A program made the position numbers and the translations under genes. Below the pieces are notes generated by a model, which worked only from the letters and a program-made list of their open reading frames with translations, did not search any database and had not been told where the DNA came from. A stretch of DNA of 64,000 nt from the NCBI GenBank assembly GCA_036702855.1, contig DATNQF010000107.1, forward strand, positions 33,558 through 97,557, in the 5' to 3' direction. This stretch comes from JACVSF01 sp036702855 (GTDB lineage Bacteria > Cyanobacteriota > Cyanobacteriia > Phormidesmidales > Phormidesmidaceae). Shown piece by piece: positions 43,314 through 52,910 of the stretch. The stretch's first letter is position 1. Every line of letters starts with the position of its first letter.

Positions 43314-43796
43314 CTAAAGTCCAGTGGGTGGGCGAAGTGCGATCGCTCGATAAACTGCTACAAAGGCTAACAACTAATCTATCTTTCGATAGAGGACAGC
43401 TAATCCGACAATCCTAAGAAACCAAACAGAGCTGCCTGACCAACAGTAAAAGAAAACTTTACTGGCTTAATTGCTAACGTCCTAAGCCAGTCGCCCTTTC
43501 TACAGGAAGCTGACTCAGCCATTAGGAGTTTCTATGGACGTTGGGAGGGGTTTCTCAAGGATGGCAATAGGCGTTCATTGGTGGTATACCTGAAGGTAAA
43601 TTTCCTCACTGCGTTAATGGCTGTGACAGATGTGATGGAAAGGATAAGACCTATTTTCTAACCAGGCTCTAAGCCATTTTAATTTCTTAGAATTGTTAGC
43701 AAAGGAAGTTGTTAGCAAACAAAGCTAGGCCATTGTCTATTTACCCTCTCAAATAACTGCAAGATCAATCAACCCAATTAGTCGATTCCTTCAAGT
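43296..43796. other. Intergenic region before the EAL/kinase operon
   Basis: 501 bases with no gene visible. It holds the hairpin above and a 9-bp perfect inverted repeat (ACTGGCTTA at 43461-43469 with TAAGCCAGT at 43483-43491) whose role is unknown. The promoter of the signalling operon should be in the final 150 bases. Confidence 0.45.
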
Positions 43797-45512
43797 ATGA
43801 CTAAAGTCTTAGTGATTGAAGACGAAGCCGCCATCAGGGCCAATATTGCTGATATTCTTGAGCTTGAGGGATTTGAGGTATTGGAGGCTGCCAACGGAGC
43901 CCTTGGCCTGCAAATGGCAAAAAAACTTTTGCCTGATTTAATCCTCTGCGATGTCATGATGCCAGAAATGGATGGCTATGAGGTAGTCAAAGCCATCCGA
44001 AATCATCCTGAGACTTCGACCATTCCCTTGATTTTTCTTACTGCTAGAGCTTCCAAAGCAGACTATCGGCAGGGTATGGTTTCCGGATCGGATGACTACC
44101 TGACTAAACCCTTTACAGCCTCCGAATTAATAGAAGCAGTTGACAGTCAATTAGCCAAACAAGCTGCAATTGCCGAGAAACATCATCTTGAGATCAAGCA
44201 GTTAGAAGTTGGCTTAAATCGAGCCTTTTGCTACGACAAAACCACCGGACTGGCCAATCAATTTCTGCTACGGGATCAGTTTCGGCAAGTCTTGGCGACC
44301 TCCAACTCTAGCCAAGAAATAGCCGCGATTCTATGTATTCAGCTCCATCATTTTGAACGGCTTATTGCGACTCTAGAACCTTCTTTGTTTGATCGCTTAC
44401 TACAGCTATTGGCTGAGCGATTAAAAAGTAATTTAGGGTCTAACGATACGATTGCTCGTGTTAAGGAAAATCAATTTATCAGTATTTTGGCGGGGCACGA
44501 AAGCCGAGAGGAAGTAGCCCAAACGGCCCAAAATATCTTGAATTTTCTGACTCAGCCGTTTGAAATTGCTGGGCAGCGAATTTATCTTTCGGTTTCTATC
44601 GGCATTAGCCGATATCCACAGAACGGCATCCAGATTGAAACTCTCGTTAAAAATGCTGAAATCTCAGCAAATGCCATTTTCCAGAGAGAGATTAATTCTT
44701 ATCGGTTTTATACAGATGAAATTAGGGCTCGTTTGCTTGAGCAGTTGTTGATGGAAAATGAGTTGAGAACTGCCTGGGAAAACGGCAACTTTCAGGTGTT
44801 TTATCAGCCGCAAGTCAACACCCACACCCGCAAAATTATTGGCTCAGAGGCCTTACTACGCTGCCTCCATCCCCAAAAAGGACTTCTACCTCCAGCCCGG
44901 TTCATTTCTCAAGCTGAGGAAACAGGACTGATCGTGCCCATTGGCGAGTGGGTCACAAGAACGGCTTGTAGACAGGCTCAGGCCTGGCAGGTTCAGGGAT
45001 ATTCCGACTTTAGAATTGCTGTTAACCTTTCACCTCGCCAGTTTAACCAGCCCAATTTGGGAGAGGCGATGAAGCAGTTGCTTGAAGAAACTGGAATTTC
45101 GCCTGAAAGTTTGGAATTAGAGATTACTGAAAGTTGCGTCATGGAGGATTTAAGCACGGCGATTCCCACCTTAAAGTCTTTCAAAGATCAGGGGATTCGG
45201 GTGGCGCTTGATGATTTTGGGACAGGCTACTCTTCCTTGAGTTATCTGAAGAAAATCCCCCTTGACACTTTGAAGATTGATAGAGCTTTTATCTCAGACA
45301 TCCAAAGCGATTTACAAAACCGGGAAATTGTCAAAAACATTATTCAGATGGCTCATGGATTGGGGCTCAAAACTCTAGCGGAAGGTATGGAAGTTGAAGC
45401 AGAAATGGACTGTTTGCGACAACTTCAGTGTGATGAACTGCAAGGTTATCTATTCAGCCGACCCATTCCAGGGCAGGAATTCGAAAATTTCTTGAAAACC
45501 TGGAAGGGCTAA
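43797..45512 (+). CDS. Response regulator with degenerate GGDEF and intact EAL (c-di-GMP phosphodiesterase)
   Basis: A 571-residue protein. Residues 1-120 are a receiver with phospho-Asp52 (LILCDVMMPEMDG) and Lys104. Residues about 150-305 are a GGDEF domain whose active site reads RVKENQF (221-227), so it cannot make c-di-GMP. Residues 315-571 are an EAL domain with EAL at 351-353, NLSPRQF, DDFGTG (472-477), KIDRAFI (493-499) and a GYLFSRP end, all of which suggest an active c-di-GMP phosphodiesterase. The likely partner is the kinase gene 7 bp downstream. This would link phosphorylation to lowered c-di-GMP, affecting motility or biofilm state. Confidence 0.93.
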   Translation: MTKVLVIEDEAAIRANIADILELEGFEVLEAANGALGLQMAKKLLPDLILCDVMMPEMDGYEVVKAIRNHPETSTIPLIFLTARASKADYRQGMVSGSDDYLTKPFTASELIEAVDSQLAKQAAIAEKHHLEIKQLEVGLNRAFCYDKTTGLANQFLLRDQFRQVLATSNSSQEIAAILCIQLHHFERLIATLEPSLFDRLLQLLAERLKSNLGSNDTIARVKENQFISILAGHESREEVAQTAQNILNFLTQPFEIAGQRIYLSVSIGISRYPQNGIQIETLVKNAEISANAIFQREINSYRFYTDEIRARLLEQLLMENELRTAWENGNFQVFYQPQVNTHTRKIIGSEALLRCLHPQKGLLPPARFISQAEETGLIVPIGEWVTRTACRQAQAWQVQGYSDFRIAVNLSPRQFNQPNLGEAMKQLLEETGISPESLELEITESCVMEDLSTAIPTLKSFKDQGIRVALDDFGTGYSSLSYLKKIPLDTLKIDRAFISDIQSDLQNREIVKNIIQMAHGLGLKTLAEGMEVEAEMDCLRQLQCDELQGYLFSRPIPGQEFENFLKTWKG

Positions 45513-45519
45513 TTAGCCA

Positions 45520-47820
45520 ATGAGTACACTTAATTCCAACTATGAAGCAGAAAGACTTCAGGTACTGCTAGAACACAACATTCTAGACACGCCGCCCGAA
45601 CCAGGATTTGATCGGCTGGCTAGTATGGCTAAGGAGATTTGCCAAACTCCAATTGCCCTAATTAGCTTAGTTGACAATAAGCGTCAGTGGTTTAAGGCTC
45701 GGATGGGCTTAGGGGTTTCGGAAACCCCTAGGGAAATTTCGCTGTGTAACCATGCCATTCAGCAGACCGATATTTTTATCGTCCCAGATACTCAATCTGA
45801 TCCCCGCTTTGCGACCAATCCATTAGTCACTGATGACCCCAAGATTCGCTTCTATGCAGGGGTTCCGCTCAGAACACCAGAAGGATATGCCTTAGGAACC
45901 CTTTGTGTGATTGACCATGAGCCCCGGCAGCTTACCTCACTTCAGCTTCAGTCTCTTCAGGCATTAGGGCGGCAAACTTCGATTGAGCTGCAGCGTCGAC
46001 GGGCAGTCACTCAGTTGACAACTAAAGAACCAGATGACGAAGAGAAGGAAACCGATTTTTTCAAGAAGCTGACGGCAAGATTTGGGATCGCTGTTTTAAG
46101 CGTTCTAGTTATTGAAGCGGCTTCCTACTGGAGTGATGGTCGGGCTGCTGAGCGCGATCAATGGGTTGCTCATACGCTAGAGGTGATGTCTACGATTGAA
46201 TCCGTGGATGCCCATCTCAGCGATTTGCAGTTAGCCACTCAGGAAGCTGTGATTACGGCAGAGGATCAACCCTTAGTGCCCCGTGAGATGGCTGCTAACA
46301 CGATAACTCCACGACTCCAGAAGTTGCGATCGCTAACCGTTGATAACGAGCGACAGCAGCAGAACCTCCGCCAGCTTGAACCAGTTCTTGAGGGCGAGTT
46401 AGCAGGTTTAGAGAAAATGGTTGCGATGAGTCTGAGTCAAAATCCGCCAGCCATTGCCCAATTGCTCAATCTAGAGGAGCGAAATAGTGTTCGCCTTGAG
46501 ATCCGCAATCTCCTCAACCAGATGCGGCAAGAGGAAGAGCAGTTGTTGGAAAAACGCCTCGCCAGAGCCAAGGTCAGCCACAAAATTGCATCAATTACTA
46601 GTTTGCTAGGAACGGTGACTGTCTTAGGCGTTTTAGTCACCACCTACAGGTTAATTCGGCGGGAAATTCAAAGACGAGTCCGGGCGGAAGATGAAAAGAA
46701 CCAGCAGCGAGACTTACTGTCGGTAACACTATCGAGCATCGGCGATGCGGTAATCACAGTTGATGGCAGGAAGCAGGTAACTTTTTTGAATCCTGTGGCC
46801 GAAGTTTTAACCGGTTGGCCCGAAAAAGAAGCTAGAGGCTTGCACATCGATGATATTTTTCAGATTGTTGATATTAGCACAGGAGAACTGGTTCAAAGCC
46901 CCTTTGAGATGACGTTACAGGAAGGCATTGTTCAAGGTCTCGCTGACAATATTGGCCTCCAAAATCGGGACGGGCTTATTGTTCCAATTGATGATAGTTG
47001 TGCCCCCATTGTTAGCAAGAATGGGCTACTACGGGGTGCTGTAATGGTGTTTCGAGATATTACGGAGCGGCAACAAGCGGAGGCAGAGACCCAGCAAGCA
47101 CTGACAAAGGAAAGGGAATTAAATGAGTTAAAGAGCAGCTTTATCTCTATGATTTCCCATGATATTCGCACGCCTTTGGCGATTATTCTTTCTTCCATTG
47201 ATCTCTTGCAGGCTTATGCCACCAAAGCCACAGAGGAAAAACGACAGCGATACTTCCAGCAGATTCGGACAGCAGTCCGGCGTATGCAAGATCTGTTGGA
47301 TGATGTGCTGCTTATTAGTAGGGCTGAGTCGGGCGCAGTCAAGTATGAACCAACCGCTTTAGATCTTGATGAGTTTTGTCGCCGGTTGGTCGAGGAAATC
47401 CAAGTGATTTCTGGGGACCGCTACGACATTGTGTTTACCAACTTAGGTGATTGTCGTTATGTTTGCATGGATCAAAAACTGATGCAGCATATCTTTATGA
47501 ACCTGCTCTCAAATGCTGTCAAGTATTCTCCCGAAGGCGGCTGGGTCGATTTTGAGGTGGAATGCCGCGAGGGAGTCGGTATTTTTCGGGTGCGAGATCA
47601 GGGCATTGGGATTCCGGCAGATGATCTGCCCTCGTTGTTTACAGCCTTTCGTCGGGGGCGAAATGTGGGGGCGATTTCAGGCACAGGCTTGGGCCTTTCG
47701 ATTGTAAAAACCTGTGTTGATATGCATTTGGGCAAGATTCATGTCTCCAGTGAGGTGGGCAAGGGTACAACCTTTGAAGTCATTCTGCCCCTCAGCGAGC
47801 CCTCTGACGGCGTCTGCTAA
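45520..47820 (+). CDS. GAF-CHASE3-PAS sensor histidine kinase
   Basis: A 766-residue kinase. The N-terminal GAF (about 15-160, GTLCVIDHEPRQL) is cytosolic. A first membrane helix (about 187-203) leads to an extracytoplasmic CHASE3-like helical domain (205-345), then a second helix (357-376), a PAS domain (395-515), HisKA with His547 (MISHDIRTPL) and an HATPase (NLLSNAVKYS, DQGIGIP, GTGLGL). A GAF placed before the membrane part is an unusual order. It is encoded 7 bp after the receiver-EAL gene, forming a cognate pair by context. Its last 29 bases overlap the convergent large kinase gene. Confidence 0.93.
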   Translation: MSTLNSNYEAERLQVLLEHNILDTPPEPGFDRLASMAKEICQTPIALISLVDNKRQWFKARMGLGVSETPREISLCNHAIQQTDIFIVPDTQSDPRFATNPLVTDDPKIRFYAGVPLRTPEGYALGTLCVIDHEPRQLTSLQLQSLQALGRQTSIELQRRRAVTQLTTKEPDDEEKETDFFKKLTARFGIAVLSVLVIEAASYWSDGRAAERDQWVAHTLEVMSTIESVDAHLSDLQLATQEAVITAEDQPLVPREMAANTITPRLQKLRSLTVDNERQQQNLRQLEPVLEGELAGLEKMVAMSLSQNPPAIAQLLNLEERNSVRLEIRNLLNQMRQEEEQLLEKRLARAKVSHKIASITSLLGTVTVLGVLVTTYRLIRREIQRRVRAEDEKNQQRDLLSVTLSSIGDAVITVDGRKQVTFLNPVAEVLTGWPEKEARGLHIDDIFQIVDISTGELVQSPFEMTLQEGIVQGLADNIGLQNRDGLIVPIDDSCAPIVSKNGLLRGAVMVFRDITERQQAEAETQQALTKERELNELKSSFISMISHDIRTPLAIILSSIDLLQAYATKATEEKRQRYFQQIRTAVRRMQDLLDDVLLISRAESGAVKYEPTALDLDEFCRRLVEEIQVISGDRYDIVFTNLGDCRYVCMDQKLMQHIFMNLLSNAVKYSPEGGWVDFEVECREGVGIFRVRDQGIGIPADDLPSLFTAFRRGRNVGAISGTGLGLSIVKTCVDMHLGKIHVSSEVGKGTTFEVILPLSEPSDGVC

Positions 47821-50800
47821 GCCGCGTTTGTTGAATTAAATCTAGGATGGCATTGATCAAAATTTCGGGATTGATGGGTTTGGGCAAGTGTTGATGGAAC
47901 CCAGCTTCTAGCGCACGGCGGGCATCGGTTTCAGAAGCGTAGGCAGTCAGTGCGATCGCAGGCACTCGCCCTCCCCGGTTAGGTGGATGCTGCCGTAGCT
48001 GCTGCATCAGTTGATACCCGTCCATTCCCGGCATCCCAATGTCGCTGATCAGTAGATCGGGTGGGTTTTGAGCACAGGTCACCAGCGCTTCAGAGGCAGA
48101 TGCGATCGCACACACTTCAGCCCCGGCCTGCTCCAGCAGCAGGGTGAGAAAGGCACGGCTGTCGGGGTCATCCTCAACTATGAGCAGATAGAGATTTCTC
48201 AGCGGCTGATCTTGGGTAGACCGAGTGGGAAGTTGGGGCTGCGGTGCATGGGAAGGAATGCACTGATCAAAAATGGGCAGCGTTGCTGTAAAGGTCGCGC
48301 CTTGGCCTTCGCCAAGGCTGTCTGCTTGAATGGTGCCACCGTGCATTTCAAGGATATAGCGCACAATGGCTAGGCCCAGCCCTAGCCCCCCAAATTGGCG
48401 TGTGGTAGAGCCGTCTTCTTGACGGAAGGACTCAAAAACATGGGGTAAAAAGCTAGGGCTGATGCCTTTTCCAGTATCGGTAACGATGATCTGAACATAG
48501 GCTCGGTGGGGAGCAACCGAGGCTGTATGGGGCAGCTTGAGCGCAGGATCCACCTGATCGAGCTGCCTCAACCGGATGCTAACGCGCCCTCCTGGCGGGG
48601 TGAACTTAATCGCATTAGACAGCAAGTTCCACACCACTTGCTGCAAACGACCTGCATCGCCGACCACAGAGCTAAGTCCTGGTTCAAAGTCCCTTTCAAT
48701 TGGGATAGATTTGGCATCCGCAGCCAGATGCACCGTTTCAATGGCGGCGTTCACGGTCTCCTCCAAAGAGACCGCTTCCAGCGTCAGATTTAGCTTGCCT
48801 CTGAGAATGCGGGAGATGTCGAGCAAGTCATCAATCAGCTGAACCTGAAGTTTGACGTTGCGCTCGATAGTTTCAACCGCCTTAATCTGAGCGGGATCTG
48901 TGAGCTTGCGCCGCAGCAAAGACGCCCAGCCCAAAATGGGATTGAGAGGAGAGCGCAGTTCGTGGGACAGCACTGCTAGAAACTCATCCTTGATGTGGTT
49001 AGCCTGAGCCAATTCCTCGGCCCGCTGCTGCAACACGGAGAGCAGTTGCGATCGCTCCAACGCTGCTGCCACCTGATCGCATACAGTCTGCATCAGGGCG
49101 AGTTCGTCATCGGCAAAATGAGTACGGGTGCGGGTGCCAAAAGACAGCGTGCCAATGAACTGCCCCCGTGACAACAGCGGATAGCAAGCATAGGCACTTA
49201 CTCCCAACGCCCGGATCTGTGCCGTATTCGGATTATTACTGCGTTGAGTGTCTTCCACCACCAGCCGTTCTTGGGTAAGGGCGACCGTGCCTGATACGGT
49301 TTGCCCTAGCCTGAGCCAGTACAGATTATCTGCTACCGCCTGAGGAATGCCCCGATGAGCATGGAGATACAATTGCTGCTGAGCCGGGCTATAGAGATAG
49401 TTAAAGTACATCTCCAATCCCAAGTGACCAGCCAACTGTTCAAATAAGTCATCGATAAAGGCTTTAGGTTGCTCGGTTAACAGCAAATGACTAGCCACGT
49501 CAGAAAGCAAGGAGAGGGTTTGGTTGCGTTTCTGCAAAGCCTTTTCAGCCGTTTTCCGCTCAGTAATGTCTACATAAGCCCCAATTGCCCCTCTAGCCTG
49601 TCCCTGCTCATCCCGCAAAAGCACCGTCTTGCCATAGAGATAAGCCAGACTATTATCAGTCAGCCGAATCTCCAGTTCTCCCGCTTGGTCTTCATGGGTA
49701 CGACAGGTGGTTTGAATGGGCCATTCATGTGAGTTAGCAACCTCTGACGCAGATCCTTGAAGGGAACCCTGCTCAGGGGGATTAAGCGTGTAACGCCCCT
49801 GCACCGAGGTGGCCCGGATGGGCAAGCCAGGAACTGCCTGCATCCACTCATAGGCCGTCTGGTTAAGGCTAATTTCGTGACAGCGAGGATCGTGGGCAAT
49901 CCAGATCGCAGCCGGAACAGCTTCCATCAGGGTTTCTAGTTCTTCGGCCCGCGACCGAGCAGCCGCCTCGCTGCGCCGCAGAGCATACTCAACCTGCTTG
50001 CGATCGTGGACATCGGTAATGGTGCCCACCCACTCCTGCACAGAACCGTCCTCGTTCAAAAGTGGCACCGCCCGAGCCTCAAAGAAGCGGTAGGTCTGAC
50101 TAGGGGCATGCCAAATGCGCCCCTCCCCGACGTACCATTGCTGCTGGTCGCGGGCTGTCGTCCAGTTGAGCATCAGCGCCTCGCGATCTTCAGGGTGGAC
50201 GGCAGCCAGCCAACCCCAACCCCGATGCTCCGACCAAGGCTGTCCTGTGTATGCCTCCCAAGCGGGCTGAGGCGCGATAAACTGTCCCTCCGGATCCACC
50301 GTCCAGACAACGGAGGTCAATATCGAGACTAAGGAGCGATAGCGCTTCTCGCTGCGTAGAAGTGCTTCCTGCGCGAGCTTCAAATCGGTAATGTCATTGA
50401 CCAGGGAATAAAAGCCTCGAATCTCGCCATTACTACGGCGGGCCGGGATATATTGTCGCCGGACATAGCGCCCCCGACCTTCTTCACAAGGCGGTATCCA
50501 AAGTTCGGCAGAGACCGTTTCGCCAGCAAGAGCAGCTGCGATATTGGACCGCATGTTTTCGTAAGCTTGAGGGCCGACATAGTCCTCTACCCGTTCACCC
50601 TGCGCGGTATCGGGAGGGCTACCAAACCAGGTCGTAAATGCTTGATTGACAAAGCGATAGCGACGCTCCTTATCCACGTAGGCAATCAGAGCAGGCACAG
50701 CATCAGTAATTAAACGCAGTTCTTCTTTTTGCCGTTTTAGGGCTGACTCAACTCGTTTTCGCTCAGTGATGTCTTGGAAAATGGCAACCGCTGCCACAAT

Positions 50801-51901
50801 TTCTCCCTGCTCATCCCGAATGGGGGCGGCATTGACCTCAATCGTAATGCGGCTCTGGTCGTGCCGCTCAATCTGGATTTCCTCACGGACGATCACTTCG
50901 CCTTGCCGAAGCGATCGCGCCAGCGGCCACTCGGCCTCCTGATAAGGTCTACCGTCGGGGTGTCGGCCTGTGAAGTTAATCCGAGGCGGACTACTCTCTG
51001 AGGGTGAAGCCAGGGGAAAGGTGTGACCCAGGATGAGTTGCACCTGCTCATTCGCTAGAACGAGCTTGCCAGAGGCTGCATCGGCAATTAGAACGCCTAC
51101 GGGCAACTGTTGCAACACCGTTTCAAACCGGCCCCGCTCAGTTGCCAGTTCACGTTGCACCCGTTTCCGCTCTTGCTCGACATGCCAGGCAAACAGATGG
51201 GCCGAATCACGAGCCTGTCTCAGGCGTTCCTCAGTTTCGCGTAGGGTTGCTTCTCCCGATTTCTTTTGGGAATCTGACTCAGGAGCACCCTGTCCTTGCT
51301 CGGTCGCACCTGCATCCCGATTGGATGACACGAGTTCTGCTGGCTGTAGAGAAAACTCGCCAGGGAGTGGATGTGCCTCAATGGTAGAGGGTGGAGCTTC
51401 TATGAGAATTGCTAGAACCCCGCCCACCTCTCCAGAGGCATCCAGGATGGGGCTGCATGAAGCCGAAAAACAGCGATCGCACCCCTCATCTTGCGTCAGC
51501 CAGAGATGTGGGATAGCCTCACCCTCCGATCCAACCCGCTCCTGAACAATTTCTGCCTGGAGCAGCGAAGCCAGCATTGCCCAGCAGTCAAGACCGCTCT
51601 CTCGAAGGGGCTGACCCAAAGCGTGGACTGAGGACTCGTCGAGGTTTAGCAGTGACCAGCAAGCTTGGTTACAAAACAAACGTAAGTCAGCCCCCCAGCC
51701 AATCAACATGGGCAACCGCGCAGTTAAGCAAATGCCTAGGGCCGTCTGTAGACCCTGCGGCCAGCCCTCTAGCGGCCCTAGCGGCGTTGTAGACCAGGGA
51801 TAGGTTTGAATTAGGCTTCCGATCTCGCCGCTACGTTGAAGCAGCTCAGTTAGAGCCCTAGCTTGAGATACGGCGTTGCTGCCCCGCTGAGAAGAGCCCA
51901 T
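47792..51901 (-). CDS. Multi-PAS/GAF hybrid histidine kinase
   Basis: A 1369-residue soluble sensor. In order, it has a PAS-like N-terminal domain (45-170), a coiled linker, PAS domains at about 255-380, 393-505, 515-635 and 655-780, a GAF (795-950), HisKA with His980 (VLSHELRSPL), an HATPase (NLLSNAIKFT, DTGKGIS, GGLGLGLAI) and a C-terminal receiver with phospho-Asp1287 (LLISDIGMPGMDG) and Lys1341. No membrane segment is present, so its signals should be intracellular, such as oxygen, redox state or light. The GAF lacks the bilin-binding motifs. It is divergent from the PD-(D/E)XK nuclease gene, with a 249-bp gap. Confidence 0.94.
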   Translation of the reverse strand: MGSSQRGSNAVSQARALTELLQRSGEIGSLIQTYPWSTTPLGPLEGWPQGLQTALGICLTARLPMLIGWGADLRLFCNQACWSLLNLDESSVHALGQPLRESGLDCWAMLASLLQAEIVQERVGSEGEAIPHLWLTQDEGCDRCFSASCSPILDASGEVGGVLAILIEAPPSTIEAHPLPGEFSLQPAELVSSNRDAGATEQGQGAPESDSQKKSGEATLRETEERLRQARDSAHLFAWHVEQERKRVQRELATERGRFETVLQQLPVGVLIADAASGKLVLANEQVQLILGHTFPLASPSESSPPRINFTGRHPDGRPYQEAEWPLARSLRQGEVIVREEIQIERHDQSRITIEVNAAPIRDEQGEIVAAVAIFQDITERKRVESALKRQKEELRLITDAVPALIAYVDKERRYRFVNQAFTTWFGSPPDTAQGERVEDYVGPQAYENMRSNIAAALAGETVSAELWIPPCEEGRGRYVRRQYIPARRSNGEIRGFYSLVNDITDLKLAQEALLRSEKRYRSLVSILTSVVWTVDPEGQFIAPQPAWEAYTGQPWSEHRGWGWLAAVHPEDREALMLNWTTARDQQQWYVGEGRIWHAPSQTYRFFEARAVPLLNEDGSVQEWVGTITDVHDRKQVEYALRRSEAAARSRAEELETLMEAVPAAIWIAHDPRCHEISLNQTAYEWMQAVPGLPIRATSVQGRYTLNPPEQGSLQGSASEVANSHEWPIQTTCRTHEDQAGELEIRLTDNSLAYLYGKTVLLRDEQGQARGAIGAYVDITERKTAEKALQKRNQTLSLLSDVASHLLLTEQPKAFIDDLFEQLAGHLGLEMYFNYLYSPAQQQLYLHAHRGIPQAVADNLYWLRLGQTVSGTVALTQERLVVEDTQRSNNPNTAQIRALGVSAYACYPLLSRGQFIGTLSFGTRTRTHFADDELALMQTVCDQVAAALERSQLLSVLQQRAEELAQANHIKDEFLAVLSHELRSPLNPILGWASLLRRKLTDPAQIKAVETIERNVKLQVQLIDDLLDISRILRGKLNLTLEAVSLEETVNAAIETVHLAADAKSIPIERDFEPGLSSVVGDAGRLQQVVWNLLSNAIKFTPPGGRVSIRLRQLDQVDPALKLPHTASVAPHRAYVQIIVTDTGKGISPSFLPHVFESFRQEDGSTTRQFGGLGLGLAIVRYILEMHGGTIQADSLGEGQGATFTATLPIFDQCIPSHAPQPQLPTRSTQDQPLRNLYLLIVEDDPDSRAFLTLLLEQAGAEVCAIASASEALVTCAQNPPDLLISDIGMPGMDGYQLMQQLRQHPPNRGGRVPAIALTAYASETDARRALEAGFHQHLPKPINPEILINAILDLIQQTRLSRRRQRAR

Positions 51902-52150
51902 GATCTATCCCCAGTTGACGCGACTATAGAAGGTTTGTAAAGGTTACTGTTAAGCGCAGTAACCACTCGTCGAAGGGATACCATGATTGTTTGCTGGGCC
52001 TAGGTATCAGGTTTAGTAGAGCGATCCCGACGAGAATGGGTTCGGAAAGGTAACCCGATAGAAAGGACAGAAATTAAGCCTATTGGCCACTCTAAGGTGA
52101 ATCTTTCGGGAGATGACTCTACCTTTTGATAGAAGCTGCAGTGCTACGTC

Positions 52151-52825
52151 ATGAAATTAGCGCATTATCAAGCCAAACGCGTGCAGGTTAACCGACGCTG
52201 GCATTATGAAATTGCTGGACACCGCTACCCTGGCGTGACCACCATCTTAGCAGCTACTAAACCTCAAGCCGACCGGGAGGCGCTTTACCGCTGGCGTCAA
52301 CGAGTCGGCATAGAAACAGCCAAGCAGATTTCAGGACAGGCCTCTTCGGTAGGAACGGGCTTGCACAAGCACATTGCTGCTTATTTGAAGGGAAAAACAG
52401 CAGAGCTACCAGAGAGGCTTTCGGGCTACTGGTCATCCATTGAAACGGTTCTACAAGATATTGATGAGGTGCTGCTGGTAGAAGGGGCAGTCTGGCACAA
52501 GCATGGGTTTGTCGGCTTTCCAGATGCGCTGGTGGTGCACCAGGGTCAGCTGTGCCTGTGCGATTGGAAGACGGCCCGCAAGCCCAAGCAGATTGAGTGG
52601 ATCACGGACTATTGCCTGCAAGTGGCTGCTTACTGCGCGGCAGTAAACGCCGTGTATGGCGATGAGGGGATTGCAGTTGAGCGGGCGTTGATTGCGATCG
52701 CATTAGATGACCAGCCCGCACAACGGTTTGAGGTTAACCCTGCTGAGCTAGGTCTCCATTGGCAGGGCTTTCAACAGCGGCTCTTTCAATTTCAAAACAG
52801 AGGTCGGGAAATTCCTGCCTGGTAG
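52151..52825 (+). CDS. PD-(D/E)XK family nuclease, stand-alone
   Basis: A 224-residue protein with the RecB/MGME1-like nuclease pattern. It has His72 in GTGLHKHI, Glu111 (VEGAVWHK), Asp125 in VGFPDALV, the Asp138-x-Lys140 pair (LCDWKTA) and Gln157 in LQVAAYCAAV, the QxxxY motif. All metal-binding residues are present. It is close in size to mitochondrial genome maintenance exonuclease and phage single-domain exonucleases. No helicase or Cas gene is nearby. A role in DNA end processing is inference. It opens with ATG after no strong ribosome binding site. Confidence 0.85.
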   Translation: MKLAHYQAKRVQVNRRWHYEIAGHRYPGVTTILAATKPQADREALYRWRQRVGIETAKQISGQASSVGTGLHKHIAAYLKGKTAELPERLSGYWSSIETVLQDIDEVLLVEGAVWHKHGFVGFPDALVVHQGQLCLCDWKTARKPKQIEWITDYCLQVAAYCAAVNAVYGDEGIAVERALIAIALDDQPAQRFEVNPAELGLHWQGFQQRLFQFQNRGREIPAW

Positions 52826-52910
52826 GGAGTTTGGCTCTACCTTAAGGGCAATTCGGGCAACCGTAGAAATTGCTTAGCCTACGGGTGGAACTGCAAACAC
52901 CGGACTACTT

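Noticed and set aside
43534..43660. Two short plus-strand frames with ATG in the gap before the EAL gene
   Set aside because: Both are under 25 codons, without ribosome binding sites or recognisable features.
51033..51545. A 170-codon plus-strand frame inside the multi-PAS kinase gene
   Set aside because: It is antisense to a well-supported kinase, rich in Ser/Arg/Pro as expected of a shadow frame, and lacks a ribosome binding site.
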